Source: Ceratorhiza oryzae-sativae
Taxonomy: Eukaryota > Basidiomycota > Agaricomycetes > Cantharellales > Ceratobasidiaceae
Direction of reading: 5' to 3'
Assembly: GCA_030998015.1 (NCBI GenBank)
Contig: JARWMV010000085.1
Coordinates: 1-64,000, forward strand
Length of the DNA: 64,000 bases
Notes under the pieces: model-generated
What the model was told of the DNA's origin: nothing
Seen by the model: the letters and a program-made list of their open reading frames with translations, nothing else
The model's database searches: none
Shown: piece after piece, positions 9,729 through 22,493 of the stretch
Position numbering within the stretch: position 1 is the stretch's first letter
Layout of the letters: each line of letters begins with the position of its first letter
Translations under genes and position numbers: made by a program

Positions 9729-10683
9729 GCTGCCCTAGAGTCCATACGGCGGCGGGTCATGGGCCTTCGGTCCTTAGACAAAATGGGGTTATTTTACCCT
9801 TAGCGTCACTGCGTGACGCCGGGTCGGATTTTCACGAACTCCAAAACTGCCGACCCTGAACTTGGGAATTTTCCAGACCTTTCCAATATCAAATCCCGAT
9901 TGGCTTAGCCAATCGGGGTATAAACCAAATCCCTTCCCGTCTCCATTTTATCCTGATTCTGTCTGGGTAAAGATTTAATTAAAACAAATTCCTGACCCGT
10001 CCCCTAGAAGTTGTTGCACGTACGTGCAACAATTTCACGCTTGTAGAGGTTCCCTAGCAGCGTGTACTTGTACACGCTGACGACAGGGTTAGGGTCGGAC
10101 ATGTTATAAAAGCTGTCGATTTACTGGCATCCGCCCAGTTGAGCGGGATGTCTGTTTTTAGAATTAAATTAACCTTCGTCTAGATCTACAAGATCTGAGC
10201 CCTGCACCGACACTATGGCGTCAATTGACGCCTGTGGCGGATCAAGCCGACACTATGCTGTGGCGGATCGACGGGGGGACGAGGGATGATTTAACGCCTA
10301 ATTTACCACCTCCATGGTAGGGGGGGGAATTGGGTTCCCGCAGCTACGCTTCGGGACACCATGTCCACACAGTGTGGGTTGACTCTGCCTTAACAAGTTA
10401 AGACAAGATCAGCTACCCCGATACTTTGCAGCATAGCTGCAAAAGTGGCGGGGCCACCTCGTCTGGATTGGGGTTATATTAAAAATTCTATTTGTTTCGA
10501 AGATTCAAAGATTAAATTAGAGACATCTCTAACCACTTCAAGTTCCTACCCTATCTCGTGTCAACTACTCTGAAGTTGTTGCACGTACGTGCAACAATTT
10601 CACGCTTGTAGAGGAGACGTCTGTGTGCGGCTTAAGCCGTACACAGACGGCTCCGAAGCTTGAGTCGAACCGTGGTTTAGCGT

Positions 10684-10905
10684 CCGCGCGCGTTAGTTGC
10701 TGGTGGGACTTGTCCCACCAACCAACGTGAGCAATCGCAACCGTTTGCGATTGCTAGTGCGCGGCATAATATCGATATTTAGCCGCCGGCTGAAAATGAC
10801 GAACGGTCGTCATTTTCTACGAGGGAATCTTTATGGGAGGTAGCCTGGACCATGAGACTCATGGTCAAGGCTACCTCATCTGAGGATTCCCTCTAACGCC
10901 GGCGG
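10684..10905 (+). repeat. H172, long form
   Basis: First of a pair flanking an HB-like block. Confidence 0.9.
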
Positions 10906-11116
10906 GACCCGTGCACGCCTGCGAACGCCTTGGCTTGCCAAGGCGGCCCTGGCGTGCGCGCGGCTCGCCGCGAACGCGGCCTCGTTAACAATGCCCACGG
11001 GTCGTTGACCCTCCGCTTTATTACCCCTGCCAAGACGTGCGCTAAAGCGCAGTTCTCTAGGCAGGGCGGCTGAAATCTTGGGTTACACCTAAGATTTTAG
11101 CCGATAGAGCGGGGGC
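10906..11116 (-). repeat. HB-like block (second architecture) between two H172 copies
   Basis: ACCCGTGCACGCC start, GCGGGGGC end, with an internal HE hairpin and an AAATCTTGGGTTACACCTAAGATTTT stem. Other copies: 17033-17243, 20188-20398, 35775-35987, 45587-45797, 57350-57560. Confidence 0.75.
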
Positions 11117-11338
11117 CCGCGCGCGTTAGTTGCTGGTGGGACTTGTCCCACCAACCAACGTGAGCAATCGCAACCGTTTGCGATTGCTAGTGCGCGGCAT
11201 AATATCGATATTTAGCCGCCGGCTGAAAATGACGAACGGTCGTCATTTTCTACGAGGGAATCTTTATGGGAGGTAGCCTGGACCATGAGACTCATGGTCA
11301 AGGCTACCTCATCTGAGGATTCCCTCTAACGCCGGCGG
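11117..11338 (+). repeat. H172, long form
   Basis: Second of the pair, direct orientation. Confidence 0.9.
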
Positions 11339-11473
11339 ATACAGGTCCAGCAAGATTTTATAAATCTTGCATGGAAGCAAACCACGGAACGATGTTGACC
11401 GAGATAGAGGCCAGACTTAATTTATTTTCTTTCTCGGTCTCGGACAATATATAACCGGCGACCCCCGACATTG

Positions 11474-11695
11474 CCGCGCGCGTTAGTTGCTGGTGGGACT
11501 TGTCCCACCAACCAACGTGAGCAATCGCAACCGTTTGCGATTGCTAGTGCGCGGCATAATATCGATATTTAGCCGCCGGCTGAAAATGACGAACGGTCGT
11601 CATTTTCTACGAGGGAATCTTTATGGGAGGTAGCCTGGACCATGAGACTCATGGTCAAGGCTACCTCATCTGAGGATTCCCTCTAACGCCGGCGG
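11474..11695 (+). repeat. H172, long form, in composite block
   Basis: 222 bp. Confidence 0.9.
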
Positions 11696-13838
11696 GCATT
11701 ACAATATCGGGGGGCAGACGGTGCGGCCGAGAATGCTTTGCATTCTTACCCCTGCCAAGACGTGCGCTAAAGCGCAGTTGCCTAGGCAGGGCGAGTACCG
11801 TCGACGGTGACCCCCAATAATTGCAATGTCGCCATTGACCCCCCACGCATCGGCTAAATCTTAGGTGTAAACCAAGATTTCAGCCGATGCGCGTAGACCC
11901 CCAACAAGGCAATGGCCTCCCAATGCGTCACAAACGCATTGGGGGGGTAAGATTTGCGAAGGCAAATCTACATCGATTCTCGAGGGCAATATCCGGACCT
12001 AGATAAAATCAATTAGAGAAGCAGAGAGCAAAAGTTACTCAAATAAAACATGCCACAATTACTTCCATTTTACTTTGTAAATCAAATGTCATTTTCATTT
12101 TTAACATTGATTGCATTAATTTATGTGTTTTCTAAATACATCCTACCCGTGTTTACTTTCCAACAAGTAATAAGAATGTATATTACAAAACTAAGCAACA
12201 AATCTTAATAACCCGGCCTCGCCTAATGCAGCTGAGCTGCTAAACAGGATGGCCTGGGAGCCGTACCAAAACCCAGGTCCAGCAAGATTTTATAAATCTT
12301 GCATGGAGACGGCTCTCCGCGCGTGGGCCGCGCCTCTGGCGCGATCTAAGCGCGGAGGGAGATAGAAAAAAAAAATGAAAATTGATTTTACAGGGGCTAG
12401 TCCGTTGGTTCATGGGAGCTAAAAGCTCGGCTTTAGCGACCCCTTTTTCAACCGAAATTAACCCCAAATTTGGGGTGTAGATTTGCCTGCGCAAATCACC
12501 CCCAATTTAGGAGTCCTCAGCGCTTAGGCCGCGCCTAAAGGCGCGATCAGAGAGCGTTGGATCTATACGTTTTCCCTTCTGCGCCATCTTTGATGAACCA
12601 GAAGTGTCAAACCGGACCTACGGCCCGTGATAAATAACACGTTTTGCTAGCTCCCGGCAAAGGCCGCGCTTGGTGGTGGAATCCCCACCAAATGGTCCCC
12701 TTTGCGCGCCCCACAAGTGTGGTGTATGGCGCGGCAAGCCGCCACGACGGCATCAATTGCCGCCGGTGTCGGGGCATCTGCGGTGCTCCGATGAGTATAC
12801 CCCAATAATTTATTGGGGAGCTCATCGGGCCTACGCGACAGCGTAATTTGTGCCGGCCGTGTCGGGGAAAATAAAAGAGAGTTAAGATAAACTAAAACTG
12901 GAATTTATTTAAGTAATTATAACAATTTTACATGGCGTCGAATTTAATTTTGTTTGAGCTTCGCGCTCAACTTCGTTGTCCGGAAGCGATGACAAAAATT
13001 GCCGACGCATTTTTAAATAGATTTAGTTAAGGTCCTTGGGGTTTTCAGGTACAAGTTATAATTTCTAAGCGAAAAGATTCGCGGTAATAAAAAAGTAAAT
13101 TAACAATTTTATGTAAAGGCTAAACCTCTCATTTTCTAATTACTCCAATTTTTCTACGGACCTATGGCCCGTGAAAAATTAGGAGCGCCGAATCCCGCGA
13201 GCGTAGCTCGCGGCCGCCGCCTTAAAGCGGCGGGGTGATAAGCCGAGCTAAAGCTCATGAAAAATGACAAATTTGACTATTTTATTTCGCTTCCGGACAA
13301 CAGTGTTGACCGTTTTGACAAGTTTTGATGAAATAGAATAAGGCACATAAGATTGTGCAATTGTTACTCCTGTATCCCCCCTATTATCAATTATCAATTT
13401 CCAATTTAAAATTAAAATAATAAGTCCTGCAGCTGCCTCGATAATTGACGGAAGTTGATCTGGTCAGACCAACTGACTTTTTTGCAGACGTCAATTTCCG
13501 TAGGGCACCGAAGAGGGCCCACAGGAGCGCTGCATTACTCCAAAATAGTTATGGGCTGTAAGTCCTTGCACCGTTTTGGTGTTTTAATAGTTTATAATTA
13601 ATAGTTTATAGTTCATGATATATTCAATGGAAAACAACTAATAACAAATATATTATTTCCATCAGTCAATATTGCAAACTTTATTTCCCCCTGCAAAGGG
13701 TGGAAGGCTCAAAAACTTGGTTTATGAGCCTAACTTTTGGCTTGGGTGCCCTCGTCATATCCCGCGTCACTATCTCGGTCAACATCGTTCCGTGGTTTGC
13801 TTCCATGCAAGATTTATAAAATCTTGCTGGACCTGTAT

Positions 13839-14060
13839 CCGCCGGCGTTAGAGGGAATCCTCAGATGAGGTAGCCTTGACCATGAGTCTCATGGTCCAGG
13901 CTACCTCCCATAAAGATTCCCTCGTAGAAAATGACGACCGTTCGTCATTTTCAGCCGGCGGCTAAATATCGATATTATGCCGCGCACTAGCAATCGCAAA
14001 CGGTTGCGATTGCTCACGTTGGTTGGTGGGACAAGTCCCACCAGCAACTAACGCGCGCGG
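13839..14060 (-). repeat. H172, long form, single where the right arm has two
   Basis: Flanks equal the outer flanks of the right-arm pair 16811-17465. Confidence 0.9.
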
Positions 14061-14772
14061 ACGCTAAACCACGGTTCGACTCAAGCTTCGGAGCCGTCTG
14101 TGTACGGCTTAAGCCGCACACAGACGTCTCCTCTACAAGCGTGAAATTGTTGCACGTACGTGCAACAACTTCAGAGTAGTTGACACGAGATATTGTTAGG
14201 ATTGTGAGCCCAACCACCTTTTGAGGGATGAACCACCAACCTCACACGAGGGGAAAAATAAAACTCTAGAACTCCGCTGTCCCCTGGAAATATTTTCAGG
14301 TTTTCTCGATTCTTTGCATCGTTAAGGTCCCTGCTCCGACACAGTGACGGCGGTTTTTTTTAGTCAAAAAAACGCCCTAACTGGCGCGGTATAATAGCCC
14401 GCCAGCAAAAGCCAGGCGGGGACGTCTGCTGTGTCATCTGTGATGATCCCCCCCCGAGCGGGCGGGTGTAAAACCAAGAGTTCGAGGGAAATAAAGGAGT
14501 AATATAAACATAATAAGTCTTGCAGATTATCTAACTTGGGTGTTAACCCACTACCAAATAAATCCCCTTTTGGGTACGAGAATTGCACTCCCCGCGGCAG
14601 TAAGGACTTTGATTCCGAGGAATCAGAGTCCAAATTTCACAATATCAGGGGGCTCCGGCCCCTCCAAACAATGCAGCGTAGCTGCACATGTTTGGGGGCA
14701 GAAGTCTGCGGTCGGCGGAGTTTTTGGCTTCATCAGCCAAAATTCTAACCCCTGCGGCCCTAGCTCCGCTCC

Positions 14773-14994
14773 CCGCCGGCGTTAGAGGGAATCCTCAGAT
14801 GAGGTAGCCTTGACCATGAGTCTCATGGTCCAGGCTACCTCCCATAAAGATTCCCTCGTAGAAAATGACGACCGTTCGTCATTTTCAGCCGGCGGCTAAA
14901 TATCGATATTATGCCGCGCACTAGCAATCGCAAACGGTTGCGATTGCTCACGTTGGTTGGTGGGACAAGTCCCACCAGCAACTAACGCGCGCGG
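14773..14994 (-). repeat. H172, long form
   Basis: 222 bp, non-coding. Confidence 0.9.
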
Positions 14995-15407
14995 GGAGCG
15001 GGCCGGGGGTCAATTTGTTTTCCGGTCCTACCCTAATTAGGTCCTACCCTAACCCTGTCGAAGAGTATTCACCCTCAAGCTTCGGAGCCGTCTGTGTACG
15101 GCTTAAGCCGCACACAGACGTCTCCTCTACAAGCGTGAAATTGTTGCACGTACGTGCAACAACCTAGGGGACGGGTCAGGAAAAATAGGGGTTTACTCGT
15201 CCTCGCCTGGATGGCCCTGTGGGCCGCCCGGGCGGGATAGCGGGCGCGCCGCGACCGCGGCCGCGAATATCTACGGGTCAAAGTTCGGTGGAATCTTCGC
15301 GCGTTCCCTGCTCGGTCATCGAAGATGTCCGGCAGGGACGCACTAAACCGATTCAGCGCCCTGAATTTTTGATGGGCTGCACCAGCTGCGGCCCTGGCGT
15401 GCGCGGG

Positions 15408-15463
15408 CGTCTGATTCCGAGGTACCCTGGAACTTAAGTTCCAGGGTACCTCGGAATCAGACG
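15408..15463. repeat. centre of the giant palindrome, an HB-type stem
   Basis: GTCTGATTCCGAGGTACC on both sides meets at AACTT|AAGTT. In normal HB elements the stem is AACTTTAAGTT (odd length) with different flanks: GTATTGC on one side and GGAATCAGAC on the other. Here the middle base is gone and both flanks are the same type. Confidence 0.9.
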
Positions 15464-15876
15464 CCCGCGCACGCCAGGGCCGCAGCTGGTGCAGCCCATC
15501 AAAAATTCAGGGCGCTGAATCGGTTTAGTGCGTCCCTGCCGGACATCTTCGATGACCGAGCAGGGAACGCGCGAAGATTCCACCGAACTTTGACCCGTAG
15601 ATATTCGCGGCCGCGGTCGCGGCGCGCCCGCTATCCCGCCCGGGCGGCCCACAGGGCCATCCAGGCGAGGACGAGTAAACCCCTATTTTTCCTGACCCGT
15701 CCCCTAGGTTGTTGCACGTACGTGCAACAATTTCACGCTTGTAGAGGAGACGTCTGTGTGCGGCTTAAGCCGTACACAGACGGCTCCGAAGCTTGAGGGT
15801 GAATACTCTTCGACAGGGTTAGGGTAGGACCTAATTAGGGTAGGACCGGAAAACAAATTGACCCCCGGCCCGCTCC

Positions 15877-16098
15877 CCGCGCGCGTTAGTTGCTGGTGGG
15901 ACTTGTCCCACCAACCAACGTGAGCAATCGCAACCGTTTGCGATTGCTAGTGCGCGGCATAATATCGATATTTAGCCGCCGGCTGAAAATGACGAACGGT
16001 CGTCATTTTCTACGAGGGAATCTTTATGGGAGGTAGCCTGGACCATGAGACTCATGGTCAAGGCTACCTCATCTGAGGATTCCCTCTAACGCCGGCGG
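15877..16098 (+). repeat. H172, long form
   Basis: Mirror of 14773-14994. Confidence 0.9.
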
Positions 16099-16810
16099 GG
16101 AGCGGAGCTAGGGCCGCAGGGGTTAGAATTTTGGCTGATGAAGCCAAAAACTCCGCCGACCGCAGACTTCTGCCCCCCAAACATGTGCAGCTACGCTGCA
16201 TTGTTTGGAGGGGCCGGAGCCCCCTGATATTGTGAAATTTGGACTCTGATTCCTCGGAATCAAAGTCCTTACTGCCGCGGGGAGTGCAATTCTCGTACCC
16301 AAAAGGGGATTTATTTGGTAGTGGGTTAACACCCAAGTTAGATAATCTGCAAGACTTATTATGTTTATATTACTCCTTTATTTCCCTCGAACTCTTGGTT
16401 TTACACCCGCCCGCTCGGGGGGGATCATCACAGATGACACAGCAGACGTCCCCGCCTGGCTTTTGCTGGCGGGCTATTATACCGCGCCAGTTAGGGCGTT
16501 TTTTTGACTAAAAAAAACCGCCGTCACTGTGTCGGAGCAGGGACCTTAACGATGCAAAGAATCGAGAAAACCTGAAAATATTTCCAGGGGACAGCGGAGT
16601 TCTAGAGTTTTATTTTTCCCCTCGTGTGAGGTTGGTGGTTCATCCCTCAAAAGGTGGTTGGGCTCACAATCCTAACAATATCTCGTGTCAACTACTCTGA
16701 AGTTGTTGCACGTACGTGCAACAATTTCACGCTTGTAGAGGAGACGTCTGTGTGCGGCTTAAGCCGTACACAGACGGCTCCGAAGCTTGAGTCGAACCGT
16801 GGTTTAGCGT

Positions 16811-17032
16811 CCGCGCGCGTTAGTTGCTGGTGGGACTTGTCCCACCAACCAACGTGAGCAATCGCAACCGTTTGCGATTGCTAGTGCGCGGCATAATATC
16901 GATATTTAGCCGCCGGCTGAAAATGACGAACGGTCGTCATTTTCTACGAGGGAATCTTTATGGGAGGTAGCCTGGACCATGAGACTCATGGTCAAGGCTA
17001 CCTCATCTGAGGATTCCCTCTAACGCCGGCGG
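16811..17032 (+). repeat. H172, long form
   Basis: First of the right-arm pair around the 433-bp difference. Confidence 0.9.
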
Positions 17033-17465
17033 GACCCGTGCACGCCTGCGAACGCCTTGGCTTGCCAAGGCGGCCCTGGCGTGCGCGCGGCTCGCCGCGA
17101 ACGCGGCCTCGTTAACAATGCCCACGGGTCGTTGACCCTCCGCTTTATTACCCCTGCCAAGACGTGCGCTAAAGCGCAGTTCTCTAGGCAGGGCGGCTGA
17201 AATCTTGGGTTACACCTAAGATTTTAGCCGATAGAGCGGGGGCCCGCGCGCGTTAGTTGCTGGTGGGACTTGTCCCACCAACCAACGTGAGCAATCGCAA
17301 CCGTTTGCGATTGCTAGTGCGCGGCATAATATCGATATTTAGCCGCCGGCTGAAAATGACGAACGGTCGTCATTTTCTACGAGGGAATCTTTATGGGAGG
17401 TAGCCTGGACCATGAGACTCATGGTCAAGGCTACCTCATCTGAGGATTCCCTCTAACGCCGGCGG
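17033..17465. repeat. 433-bp unit present only in the right arm at this site
   Basis: One HB-like block (17033-17243) plus one long H172 (17244-17465). At the mirror site (left arm, 13839) a single H172 joins the same flanks. The complete two-element arrangement exists elsewhere in both arms (10684-11338 and 19966-20620). Confidence 0.85.
17244..17465 (+). repeat. H172, long form
   Basis: Second of the right-arm pair. Confidence 0.9.
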
Positions 17466-19608
17466 ATACAGGTCCAGCAAGATTTTATAAATCTTGCATG
17501 GAAGCAAACCACGGAACGATGTTGACCGAGATAGTGACGCGGGATATGACGAGGGCACCCAAGCCAAAAGTTAGGCTCATAAACCAAGTTTTTGAGCCTT
17601 CCACCCTTTGCAGGGGGAAATAAAGTTTGCAATATTGACTGATGGAAATAATATATTTGTTATTAGTTGTTTTCCATTGAATATATCATGAACTATAAAC
17701 TATTAATTATAAACTATTAAAACACCAAAACGGTGCAAGGACTTACAGCCCATAACTATTTTGGAGTAATGCAGCGCTCCTGTGGGCCCTCTTCGGTGCC
17801 CTACGGAAATTGACGTCTGCAAAAAAGTCAGTTGGTCTGACCAGATCAACTTCCGTCAATTATCGAGGCAGCTGCAGGACTTATTATTTTAATTTTAAAT
17901 TGGAAATTGATAATTGATAATAGGGGGGATACAGGAGTAACAATTGCACAATCTTATGTGCCTTATTCTATTTCATCAAAACTTGTCAAAACGGTCAACA
18001 CTGTTGTCCGGAAGCGAAATAAAATAGTCAAATTTGTCATTTTTCATGAGCTTTAGCTCGGCTTATCACCCCGCCGCTTTAAGGCGGCGGCCGCGAGCTA
18101 CGCTCGCGGGATTCGGCGCTCCTAATTTTTCACGGGCCATAGGTCCGTAGAAAAATTGGAGTAATTAGAAAATGAGAGGTTTAGCCTTTACATAAAATTG
18201 TTAATTTACTTTTTTATTACCGCGAATCTTTTCGCTTAGAAATTATAACTTGTACCTGAAAACCCCAAGGACCTTAACTAAATCTATTTAAAAATGCGTC
18301 GGCAATTTTTGTCATCGCTTCCGGACAACGAAGTTGAGCGCGAAGCTCAAACAAAATTAAATTCGACGCCATGTAAAATTGTTATAATTACTTAAATAAA
18401 TTCCAGTTTTAGTTTATCTTAACTCTCTTTTATTTTCCCCGACACGGCCGGCACAAATTACGCTGTCGCGTAGGCCCGATGAGCTCCCCAATAAATTATT
18501 GGGGTATACTCATCGGAGCACCGCAGATGCCCCGACACCGGCGGCAATTGATGCCGTCGTGGCGGCTTGCCGCGCCATACACCACACTTGTGGGGCGCGC
18601 AAAGGGGACCATTTGGTGGGGATTCCACCACCAAGCGCGGCCTTTGCCGGGAGCTAGCAAAACGTGTTATTTATCACGGGCCGTAGGTCCGGTTTGACAC
18701 TTCTGGTTCATCAAAGATGGCGCAGAAGGGAAAACGTATAGATCCAACGCTCTCTGATCGCGCCTTTAGGCGCGGCCTAAGCGCTGAGGACTCCTAAATT
18801 GGGGGTGATTTGCGCAGGCAAATCTACACCCCAAATTTGGGGTTAATTTCGGTTGAAAAAGGGGTCGCTAAAGCCGAGCTTTTAGCTCCCATGAACCAAC
18901 GGACTAGCCCCTGTAAAATCAATTTTCATTTTTTTTTTCTATCTCCCTCCGCGCTTAGATCGCGCCAGAGGCGCGGCCCACGCGCGGAGAGCCGTCTCCA
19001 TGCAAGATTTATAAAATCTTGCTGGACCTGGGTTTTGGTACGGCTCCCAGGCCATCCTGTTTAGCAGCTCAGCTGCATTAGGCGAGGCCGGGTTATTAAG
19101 ATTTGTTGCTTAGTTTTGTAATATACATTCTTATTACTTGTTGGAAAGTAAACACGGGTAGGATGTATTTAGAAAACACATAAATTAATGCAATCAATGT
19201 TAAAAATGAAAATGACATTTGATTTACAAAGTAAAATGGAAGTAATTGTGGCATGTTTTATTTGAGTAACTTTTGCTCTCTGCTTCTCTAATTGATTTTA
19301 TCTAGGTCCGGATATTGCCCTCGAGAATCGATGTAGATTTGCCTTCGCAAATCTTACCCCCCCAATGCGTTTGTGACGCATTGGGAGGCCATTGCCTTGT
19401 TGGGGGTCTACGCGCATCGGCTGAAATCTTGGTTTACACCTAAGATTTAGCCGATGCGTGGGGGGTCAATGGCGACATTGCAATTATTGGGGGTCACCGT
19501 CGACGGTACTCGCCCTGCCTAGGCAACTGCGCTTTAGCGCACGTCTTGGCAGGGGTAAGAATGCAAAGCATTCTCGGCCGCACCGTCTGCCCCCCGATAT
19601 TGTAATGC

Positions 19609-19830
19609 CCGCCGGCGTTAGAGGGAATCCTCAGATGAGGTAGCCTTGACCATGAGTCTCATGGTCCAGGCTACCTCCCATAAAGATTCCCTCGTAGAAA
19701 ATGACGACCGTTCGTCATTTTCAGCCGGCGGCTAAATATCGATATTATGCCGCGCACTAGCAATCGCAAACGGTTGCGATTGCTCACGTTGGTTGGTGGG
19801 ACAAGTCCCACCAGCAACTAACGCGCGCGG
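19609..19830 (-). repeat. H172, long form
   Basis: Mirror of 11474-11695. Confidence 0.9.
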
Positions 19831-19965
19831 CAATGTCGGGGGTCGCCGGTTATATATTGTCCGAGACCGAGAAAGAAAATAAATTAAGTCTGGCCTCTAT
19901 CTCGGTCAACATCGTTCCGTGGTTTGCTTCCATGCAAGATTTATAAAATCTTGCTGGACCTGTAT

Positions 19966-20187
19966 CCGCCGGCGTTAGAGGGAATCCTCAGATGAGGTAG
20001 CCTTGACCATGAGTCTCATGGTCCAGGCTACCTCCCATAAAGATTCCCTCGTAGAAAATGACGACCGTTCGTCATTTTCAGCCGGCGGCTAAATATCGAT
20101 ATTATGCCGCGCACTAGCAATCGCAAACGGTTGCGATTGCTCACGTTGGTTGGTGGGACAAGTCCCACCAGCAACTAACGCGCGCGG
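19966..20187 (-). repeat. H172, long form
   Basis: Mirror of 11117-11338. Confidence 0.9.
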
Positions 20188-20398
20188 GCCCCCGCTCTAT
20201 CGGCTAAAATCTTAGGTGTAACCCAAGATTTCAGCCGCCCTGCCTAGAGAACTGCGCTTTAGCGCACGTCTTGGCAGGGGTAATAAAGCGGAGGGTCAAC
20301 GACCCGTGGGCATTGTTAACGAGGCCGCGTTCGCGGCGAGCCGCGCGCACGCCAGGGCCGCCTTGGCAAGCCAAGGCGTTCGCAGGCGTGCACGGGTC

Positions 20399-20620
20399 CC
20401 GCCGGCGTTAGAGGGAATCCTCAGATGAGGTAGCCTTGACCATGAGTCTCATGGTCCAGGCTACCTCCCATAAAGATTCCCTCGTAGAAAATGACGACCG
20501 TTCGTCATTTTCAGCCGGCGGCTAAATATCGATATTATGCCGCGCACTAGCAATCGCAAACGGTTGCGATTGCTCACGTTGGTTGGTGGGACAAGTCCCA
20601 CCAGCAACTAACGCGCGCGG
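20399..20620 (-). repeat. H172, long form
   Basis: Mirror of 10684-10905. Confidence 0.9.
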
Positions 20621-21575
20621 ACGCTAAACCACGGTTCGACTCAAGCTTCGGAGCCGTCTGTGTACGGCTTAAGCCGCACACAGACGTCTCCTCTACAAGC
20701 GTGAAATTGTTGCACGTACGTGCAACAACTTCAGAGTAGTTGACACGAGATAGGGTAGGAACTTGAAGTGGTTAGAGATGTCTCTAATTTAATCTTTGAA
20801 TCTTCGAAACAAATAGAATTTTTAATATAACCCCAATCCAGACGAGGTGGCCCCGCCACTTTTGCAGCTATGCTGCAAAGTATCGGGGTAGCTGATCTTG
20901 TCTTAACTTGTTAAGGCAGAGTCAACCCACACTGTGTGGACATGGTGTCCCGAAGCGTAGCTGCGGGAACCCAATTCCCCCCCCTACCATGGAGGTGGTA
21001 AATTAGGCGTTAAATCATCCCTCGTCCCCCCGTCGATCCGCCACAGCATAGTGTCGGCTTGATCCGCCACAGGCGTCAATTGACGCCATAGTGTCGGTGC
21101 AGGGCTCAGATCTTGTAGATCTAGACGAAGGTTAATTTAATTCTAAAAACAGACATCCCGCTCAACTGGGCGGATGCCAGTAAATCGACAGCTTTTATAA
21201 CATGTCCGACCCTAACCCTGTCGTCAGCGTGTACAAGTACACGCTGCTAGGGAACCTCTACAAGCGTGAAATTGTTGCACGTACGTGCAACAACTTCTAG
21301 GGGACGGGTCAGGAATTTGTTTTAATTAAATCTTTACCCAGACAGAATCAGGATAAAATGGAGACGGGAAGGGATTTGGTTTATACCCCGATTGGCTAAG
21401 CCAATCGGGATTTGATATTGGAAAGGTCTGGAAAATTCCCAAGTTCAGGGTCGGCAGTTTTGGAGTTCGTGAAAATCCGACCCGGCGTCACGCAGTGACG
21501 CTAAGGGTAAAATAACCCCATTTTGTCTAAGGACCGAAGGCCCATGACCCGCCGCCGTATGGACTCTAGGGCAGC

Positions 21576-21797
21576 CCGCCGGCGTTAGAGGGAATCCTCA
21601 GATGAGGTAGCCTTGACCATGAGTCTCATGGTCCAGGCTACCTCCCATAAAGATTCCCTCGTAGAAAATGACGACCGTTCGTCATTTTCAGCCGGCGGCT
21701 AAATATCGATATTATGCCGCGCACTAGCAATCGCAAACGGTTGCGATTGCTCACGTTGGTTGGTGGGACAAGTCCCACCAGCAACTAACGCGCGCGG
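21576..21797 (-). repeat. H172, long form
   Basis: Mirror of 9507-9728. Confidence 0.9.
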
Positions 21798-22271
21798 GCT
21801 GGCTGAAACCTAGAGGGACAGGAGGCGGCGGAAGGGCCGGCTCCTGCCCCCCAAACATGTGCAGCTACGCTGCATTGTTTGAGGGGCATACGATCGTGCA
21901 AGCACGATCCTCCGCCGGCCCGGTTCCGATTCGAAGAATTCGGAAGCTGTGCTAATTGAGAAGAGGAACGAGCCCTGTTGGGCGGGATAGCGAAGGTTTC
22001 CCATAGTCGCCCGCTAGGATGAGTCGTCTTCCCTCAGATGGAGGCAACGTAAAAACTGCAGGCGGGTCAGTGAATTACTTTATTTTTAAAGGGGTTCTTA
22101 ACTTAATCGAGTGATTTGGGCTTAATTCCTCGGCCAAGCCGAGAAAATTATGCCATTTTTACCATTTTGATCTAGGCATTTAACTTATTCGGAATTTTTG
22201 CTTCTTCCATTTCACTGAAGAGGAATATAAATTTCCTGTGAAATGATTTGCAAGCCGAAATAATGCTCGGC

Positions 22272-22493
22272 CCGCCGGCGTTAGAGGGAATCCTCAGATG
22301 AGGTAGCCTTGACCATGAGTCTCATGGTCCAGGCTACCTCCCATAAAGATTCCCTCGTAGAAAATGACGACCGTTCGTCATTTTCAGCCGGCGGCTAAAT
22401 ATCGATATTATGCCGCGCACTAGCAATCGCAAACGGTTGCGATTGCTCACGTTGGTTGGTGGGACAAGTCCCACCAGCAACTAACGCGCGCGG
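22272..22493 (-). repeat. H172, long form, at the relic cox1 stop
   Basis: Mirror of 8811-9032. Confidence 0.9.

Larger units (their letters stand above)
9033..15407. other. non-coding repeat field, left arm
   Basis: No gene recognised. About 9070-9215 matches the cox1 3' flank at 33596-33710. The rest is H172 copies, HB-like blocks, HJ hairpins (TTGTTGCACGTACGTGCAACAA type) at about 10011, 10573, 14082 and 15074, an inverted internal duplication (10553-11400 against 13780-14190), and stems such as CCAGCAAGATTTTATAAATCTTGC. The mirror is 15464-22271. Confidence 0.6.
1280..15435 (+). repeat. inverted repeat, left arm (14.2 kb)
   Basis: Reverse-complements onto 15436-30023 with no spacer. It begins exactly at an H172 element (CCGCGCGCG at 1280), and the DNA to its left is unrelated to that beyond 30023. 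Known differences from the other arm: one 433-bp unit missing here, and single-base changes in homopolymers. Confidence 0.95.
15464..22271. other. non-coding repeat field, right arm
   Basis: Mirror of 9033-15407 plus the extra 433-bp unit. No gene recognised. Confidence 0.6.

Noticed and set aside
9780..9990. Possible rRNA or intron RNA fragment (TTTTATCCTGATTCTGTCTG, shared with 49080 and 56570)
   Set aside because: The matches at 49080 and 56570 lie near intron ends, so it is probably intron structure. No conserved rRNA motif was found anywhere in the window.
14195..14262. A stretch on the minus strand with a GGGCTCACAATCC loop, like an anticodon arm (CAC)
   Set aside because: No acceptor stem or T arm can be formed and the homology ends at a duplication breakpoint. 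At best a truncated tRNA, so not annotated.
15219..15652. Mirror-image open frames at the palindrome centre as a gene pair
   Set aside because: They exist only because the arms are inverted copies. Composition is that of GC hairpins.
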